Origin: Actinidia chinensis
Lineage: Eukaryota > Streptophyta > Magnoliopsida > Ericales > Actinidiaceae
Length of the DNA: 10,000 nucleotides
NCBI GenBank assembly: GCA_009663005.1
Contig: CM018890.1
Coordinates: forward strand, 10,666,096 to 10,676,095
Reading direction: 5' to 3'
Shown here: one piece after another, positions 6,417 to 10,000 of the stretch
Numbering within the stretch: the stretch's first letter is position 1
How the letters are laid out: each line of letters opens with the position of its first letter
Translations under genes and position numbers: made by a program
Notes under the pieces: model-generated
What the model saw: the letters and a program-made list of their open reading frames with translations, nothing else
Database searches by the model: none
Told to the model about the DNA's origin: nothing

Positions 6417-6677
6417 CTTTTTTATTTTTAAATTTTTTTTATTATTATTTTTGTCTTAGTGGACTTATTATAATTTTTAATCAATCTTTTTTATAATAGA
6501 AAAGATACTAAAGAGAAAATTAATTCAAATAACATATTAAATTCAGTTTAGTGACTTTTTTTTAGCCAAAACAGATATTTTCTTATTTTTTGATTTTTTC
6601 AATCAAGACAAACAATAAAAGTATAAAATCTTAAATGCACTAAAAAATAATTAGTTCAAATAAAAATACCAAATAAA
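6417..6677. repeat. probable diverged foldback element flanked by AGTTGTT direct repeats
   Basis: The left part (GTCTTAGTGGACTTATTATA) and the right part, which on the minus strand reads TTTTTTAGTGCATTTAAGAT then TATACTTTTATTGTTTGTC, form a weak inverted repeat with the landmark order of the AT-rich foldback family. The direct repeat AGTTGTT occurs at 6410-6416 and 6678-6684, compatible with a target duplication. The characteristic CTCGT/AAGAGG core is not preserved, so membership is tentative. Confidence 0.35.
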
Positions 6678-6816
6678 AGTTGTTATCCAAAACTAACATA
6701 TATCTATATAAATACACACATTAATCAAGAACATATTTTAACACTTTTATAAAGCAAGACTTATCAATCCTAAATATTACGTGTTACATAAAATTGGAAG
6801 CCACATGCACAGGTAG

Positions 6817-7020
6817 TAGGGGTGAGCAGAAAAAATCATTCAAATTATAAAATTGCTTGAACCGAATCAATTTTGGTTCAATTTTTTATTAGATCGGTTT
6901 GGTTATGGTTAACAGTTAGATTTGAGGTCCGAACCGAATCCTACTGTACATATAATTAATTATATACAAATAATATTTATATAATTATATATATTAGATT
7001 ATAAATATTAAAAATAAAAT
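6817..7020 (+). mobile_element. truncated hAT-like repeat end (TAGGGGTGAGCA) with GAACCGAA/CGGTTTGGTT tract
   Basis: TAGGGGTGAGCA (6817-6828) is the type of terminal sequence seen on many plant hAT-derived non-autonomous repeats. It is followed by the usual tract of GAACCGAATC, GATCGGTTTGGTTATGGTT and CCGAACCGAATCC in both orientations, then by TATATAATTA-rich DNA. No inverted partner (TGCTCACCCCTA) is present downstream, so the right end is lost or decayed, and the right boundary given here is approximate. Confidence 0.45.
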
Positions 7021-7088
7021 CCATTGCAAAGATGGAAATGTTATCGATATATTTCCTTTCCTTTCCATATTTTATAAATAAAAAGTGG

Positions 7089-7183
7089 AAAGAAAATGAA
7101 ATTCATTTTTTATTGGTAACAAATAAATTAATAAATTAGCTTTTGAAAAATTATTTTTTCATATGTTTTGTTTCATTTTCTTT
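7089..7183. repeat. hairpin with perfect 13-bp arms
   Basis: AAAGAAAATGAAA at 7089-7101 is the exact complement of TTTCATTTTCTTT at 7171-7183. A smaller inverted repeat (CCTTTCC / GGAAAG) lies just outside on the left. It may be the core of a decayed MITE. No terminal motif or target duplication is visible. Confidence 0.45.
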
Positions 7184-7204
7184 ATCCTTAGCTTTTTGGC
7201 TTTG

Positions 7205-7465
7205 CGCACATTTTTTTAGCCGCTTTATTTTTTAGTTTTTTTAGGGTTTTTAGTGAACTTGTTTAATTATTTGGTAAAAATGAGCAAATTTTTGTAGTCT
7301 TTAGTAGATTTCTTTTTTCATAATTGAATAAACTTTTTACATTTTCAGACTTGTCTCGTTAATAAGAACAAAAAAAATATATAAATTTTTGATCAAACAA
7401 TAAAAATAAAAATTTACTAAAAATTAAAAAACAAAATAGCTAAAAAAATCTCAAAAAAGAAAGAA
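7205..7465. repeat. AT-rich foldback element with shortened left arm
   Basis: The right arm is well preserved: TCTTTAGTAGATTTC, TTCAGACTTGTCTCGTTAAT, AAATTTTTGATCAAACAATA, TTTACTAAAAATTAAAAAAC and AAATAGCTAAAAAA. It parallels the right arm at 8727-9058. The left arm keeps only its outer part (TTTTTAGTGAACTTG, TTATTTGGTAAAAAT) and then jumps to the centre, so an internal deletion removed the left core. Confidence 0.5.
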
Positions 7466-7603
7466 AGAGTAGAAGAAGCTCTCTGTCTCATGGCTTCTTG
7501 GATTGGCCGGGACACAAAAGAAAGCAACCATGGAAGCAAATTACAAACCCTGAGACAAAGACAAAATATATAGCATTGAATTTACATATTTACCCTTCTA
7601 TTA

Positions 7604-8176
7604 AACCGTGTTTGGCTATCCAAATGAATTTTCATATAAGTGTTTTCCATTAATAATTAATGAAGGCAAAATATATCATTATATCAATTAAAGAACCAAT
7701 AGTCTAATTACATGTGTATTTTTCTATTTTATAAATTTCAAAAATTGAGATTTTTTATATTAATTCCTCTCCCATTATTTTGTATTTACTTAGATATCAC
7801 TAACTAAAAAAAAAACAAAGAGATTAAAGTTAGTTTAGATGATTTCAGACATTATGGACCAAGTAGTTCATTATCTTACAAAGGATAACAAGGGCTAAGA
7901 AGAAAAAAAAACAGGATTGTTTTTTATATACTCAATGGCAATAGTGTAAATGACAATAAAGACAGGGGCAATGTAATCCAAGAAATTTGAATCCATGGCA
8001 TAGGTTTCATAATCCCATATCCACCATGGGATGACTAATCCCACATATCCATAGGATTGTTAATACCAAGGGACTATTAGTCCTACCAAAATTTGTACAA
8101 ACCAAACGCAATTTTTATGGGTCCACTGGATTGTTAATCCAATCCCATCCCCCAACACACTTATCAAACAGGGCCT
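7604..8176. mobile_element. candidate PIF/Harbinger-type MITE, decayed ends
   Basis: The right end on the minus strand reads GGCCCTGTTTGATAAG, a typical GGCC-TGTTTG terminus. The proposed left end, CCGTGTTTGGC (from 7606), is an imperfect partner. TTA lies on both sides (7601-7603 and 8177-8179), as expected for this superfamily. The right third (8000-8165) consists of iterated GGATT/AATCC-type words, common inside plant MITEs of this look. About 573 bp, no coding capacity. The right end is more convincing than the left; the element could be shorter or composite. Confidence 0.45.
8012..8140. repeat. series of iterated mini-hairpins
   Basis: Successive exact stems are ATCCCAT/ATGGGAT (8012-8018, 8026-8032), GGGAT/ATCCC (8028-8032, 8038-8042), GGACT/AGTCC (8071-8083) and GGATT/AATCC (8128-8140), with an imperfect GGATTGTTAATACC at 8054-8067. 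All are variants of one GGAT-N-ATCC theme with loops of 3-7 bases. They lie inside the candidate MITE. Confidence 0.7.
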
Positions 8177-8274
8177 TTATGTGGGTAGATATGAGGGACA
8201 ACAACATAGGTTACTTTTTCAGCTTTTACACACAAAGATTCAAGAGGAAAGAGAAGTGGGGAATCCAAAAAAAT

Positions 8275-8464
8275 CAGGGGCGCGAAGTAAGGAGAATAGT
8301 TCAGTAGGGTCAAAATTATAAAATAATAAAATAATAGTGTATTTTTTTTAGTAGGATCAAAGTAGTATATTTTTTTCTATTGGAATGAAAGTATAATTTT
8401 TTTGGGAATGAAAAATGCAATTTTTTTTAGTGGAATCACTTGCCCTTTCATAACTCCGCTCATG
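8275..8464. mobile_element. degenerate hAT-like MITE with CAGGGGCG end and internal iterations
   Basis: The left end CAGGGGCGCGAAGT resembles the CAGGGGCGGAGC terminus of plant hAT-type non-autonomous elements. The right end on the minus strand, CATGAGCGGAGTTATG, matches it loosely. The flanking 8-mers (AAAAAAAT and CTAATAAT) agree at only 5 of 8 positions, so the target duplication is doubtful. The interior repeats a roughly 35-bp phrase: TAGGGTCAAAATTATA, TAGGATCAAAGTAGTATA, TTGGAATGAAAGTATAAT and GGGAATGAAAAATGCAAT, each followed by a T-run. That periodic pattern is characteristic of this repeat class. Confidence 0.45.
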
Positions 8465-8726
8465 CTAATAATGGATTGAAAATGAGGTCGTGGGAATCTA
8501 ATACTGGCCAACAAGTACATAAAAGGGTAACAAATTCTCATTAGAAAATGAATAATTAGTTGGCTTATAGCCTTATGCCAAGCGCAAGGAAGGATCGTAG
8601 CTACCAGGTCAACTCCATGTCTCCACGTATAAATTTAGGAACAATGACAAAGAAATGGAAATGTAAAAGTGTAAAAAAGAGAGAGAGAGTTTTTGTCAAA
8701 CACTCAGGCTTTATTGGGCTAAATTT

Positions 8727-9058
8727 ATTTTGAGTTTTTTTAGTTGTTCGTCCTTAGTAAGAATTTTTAACCGTTTGACCAAAATTTATATATTTTTTTT
8801 TTCTTGACGAAATGAGTTCGAAAATAAAAAAATATTTTCAAATAATTTGAAAAAGAGTTTTCTAATAAAGACAAAAAAATTATTTTTATTTGATAAATGA
8901 ATTAGATTTTTTTTTATAAATTTGAACAAGATTTTTATATTTTCGAACTCTCCTCGTTAAGAGGAATCAAAAAAGTATAAATTTTTGATCAAATAATTAA
9001 AAAAATTGACTAAAAATGAAAAATCTCGAAAACTAAAACAACTAAAAAAAACTTAAAA
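8727..9058. repeat. AT-rich foldback element, best-preserved copy
   Basis: The imperfect inverted repeat is centred near 8890. The left arm TTTTGAGTTTTTTTAGTTGTT, ACCGTTTGACCAAAATTTAT, CTTGACGAAATGAGTTCGAA is mirrored by the right arm TTCGAACTCTCCTCGTTAAG, AAATTTTTGATCAAATAATT, AACAACTAAAAAAAACTTAAAA. Both arms carry the core TCGAA plus CTCGT/ACGA words, so the symmetry does not rest on A/T runs alone. The left arm lacks about 40 bp present on the right. No coding capacity and no clear target duplication. This copy is the best starting point for a family consensus. Confidence 0.6.
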
Positions 9059-9174
9059 CTAGACCAACAAACCATCAAAATATCAAAAAACTTCCATTTT
9101 GCATGTTTCAGGAAACTTTCAAGCTTTTCCTCCAAAATTTTATAAAACTGCTTCTTTAAGAAACTTAAAACTAG
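9049..9174 (+). repeat. 14-bp direct repeat AAACTTAAAACTAG (9049-9062 and 9161-9174)
   Basis: Two exact copies 112 bp apart at the right end of the foldback. They could be a target duplication around an intervening 98-bp insert, or a by-product of local slippage. The intervening DNA has no inverted ends. Confidence 0.6.
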
Positions 9175-9240
9175 TGTAACTGTTGACCAAACTCTGGTTA
9201 ACACCAAGTCACTGGCCTGGTCTGAGATAAAATGATTTGT

Positions 9241-9360
9241 TTTAATTGATTTTTTTTTTTCTGTGAACTTTGTTCATATTTTAAAATTATTTTTACGATT
9301 AAAATGTTTTTACCAAAAGATATAAAAAATTCACTAAAAATAAAAATAATCAAGAAAAAA
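9241..9360. repeat. half copy of the AT-rich foldback family
   Basis: TTTTTACGATTAAAATG, then ACCAAAAGATATAAAAAATTCACTAAAAATAAAAA follows the right-arm order of the family (core, then the ATTCACTAAAAATAAAAA tail) but with a decayed core. Low complexity makes this tentative. Confidence 0.3.
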
Positions 9361-9436
9361 ATCTATCTTGGCAACCTTAGGAGATGTTGTGGTTGATGCC
9401 CTAGGCTTCTTTAGTCCAATTTTGGATTACAATATT

Positions 9437-9715
9437 TTTCGTCTATTTTGATGATCTAAATCGTTAATATTGTAAATCTCATCGAAAACTATAACACTGT
9501 AAAAAATCAAGTTGATTAGATACAGATCTATGGTCGATTACTATCAATTTAAGACAATATAAATATGTATAATCTTGTATGTCACACTTATTTATTAAAT
9601 TATCAAATAGTACAAAGGGGATATCGGTTTGTATCCGATCAACATGATTTTTCATATCGTTAGTCTTCACGACGGAGTTTATAATATTAACAATTTAAAT
9701 CATCAAAATGAACCA
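9437..9715. mobile_element. long-armed foldback MITE-like element, distinct family
   Basis: The left arm (about 9441-9545) and right arm (about 9605-9713) are clearly inverted. ATTTTGATGATCTAAATCGT, TAATATTGTAAATCTC, AAAAAATCAAGTTGATTAGA pair with the complements ATTTTGATGATTTAAATTGT, TAATATTATAAACTCC, AAAAATCATGTTGATCGGAT. Each arm is about 105 bp with a spacer of about 60 bp. Outer similarity may extend to 9428 and 9725, so the exact ends and any target duplication are unresolved. Superfamily unknown. A 63-codon minus-strand frame inside is not a gene. Confidence 0.6.
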
Positions 9716-9871
9716 AAAAGATCACAATACACTTCGAACCACACGTCCTCAAACAAAATGAACAGAGGATGTCCATATGTATCATCATTCTCTCTCTAAT
9801 TTATGGGTTGGCTCTGGAAAAAGATCCAAACCCAGAAAACATGATGCATGTTAGGTTTTGAAGAATATCCC

Positions 9872-9913
<42 letters not shown>

Positions 9914-10000
9914 GATAGACAAATGGCAAAACGAATACTAACATAAAACGCCTAAAAGATTCTAAGAACCACCTTCTCCTTTCTGGAGGTTTCAGTAATC
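9716..10000. other. intergenic DNA to window edge, no gene established
   Basis: Somewhat less AT-rich towards the edge, with a long (CT)n tract at 9874-9910. Such CT tracts are common in plant promoters and 5' leaders, so a gene might start beyond 10000. The only ATG downstream of the tract in a plausible context (9923) opens a 7-codon frame. Nothing firmer can be said. Confidence 0.45.
9874..9910 (+). repeat. (CT)n microsatellite
   Basis: About eighteen uninterrupted CT units, the longest simple repeat in the window and likely length-polymorphic. Confidence 0.97.

Noticed and set aside
7489..7556. GTCTCA...TGAGAC outer stem with inner GCTTC/GGAAGC considered as a miRNA precursor
   Set aside because: Pairing is discontinuous, with no 20-22-bp duplex, and the sequence matches no plant miRNA that I recall.
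9479..9670. 63-codon minus-strand frame
   Set aside because: It lies wholly within the long-arm foldback 9437-9715 and is a by-product of its sequence.
1..10000. tRNA genes, rRNA, CRISPR arrays and bacterial-type operons
   Set aside because: No GGTTCGAATCC-type B box with a cloverleaf, no rRNA-like blocks, no evenly spaced identical repeats, and no closely packed coding frames.

Overview
The window looks like intergenic DNA from a flowering plant, probably a eudicot. It is strongly AT-rich, full of homopolymer A/T runs, and has no open reading frame that reads like a conserved protein. It is crowded with short non-autonomous DNA transposons of typical plant type: a Mutator-like element with 150-bp terminal inverted repeats, a Tourist-like MITE with TTA target duplications, hAT-like ends and many foldback elements. 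The species cannot be named from the sequence. I call no protein-coding gene, tRNA, rRNA or miRNA.

Layout. 1-620: AT-rich DNA with one half-size foldback relic (404-569) between 11-bp direct repeats. 620-1415: Mutator-like element (TIRs 620-770 and 1261-1415, 9-bp target duplication with one mismatch), with a GC-richer interior that is C-rich in its first half and G/T-rich in its second. 1425-1690: first copy of a diverged direct duplication, interrupted by a (CCTCA)5 tract; the second copy is at 5228-5450. 1909-2204: foldback element whose end motif recurs in a degenerate tandem duplication at 3432-3839. 2594-2752: small AT-rich foldback. 3074-3214: clean Tourist-like MITE. 4155-4938: two adjacent long foldbacks of one AT-rich family. 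4987-5240: GC-richer island, open in two minus-strand frames, with a perfect 21-bp palindrome at one edge. 5450-6190: unremarkable. 6200-6290: cluster of plant promoter motifs (site II boxes, one pair forming a perfect 21-bp palindrome, plus a telobox-like motif) with no gene beside it. 6410-7465: more foldbacks and a truncated hAT-like end. 7604-8176: candidate Harbinger-type MITE full of iterated mini-hairpins. 8275-8464: degenerate hAT-like MITE. 8727-9360: another full foldback and a half copy. 9437-9715: unrelated long-arm inverted repeat. 9874-9910: (CT)n microsatellite.

No genes work together here. The main content is nested, decayed transposons. The most notable item is one AT-rich foldback family with about four to seven copies in 10 kb, sharing a recognisable core motif. 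Such inverted repeats would make long hairpin RNAs if transcribed. All family names are inferred from ends, target duplications and symmetry read by eye; no alignment or database search was run.
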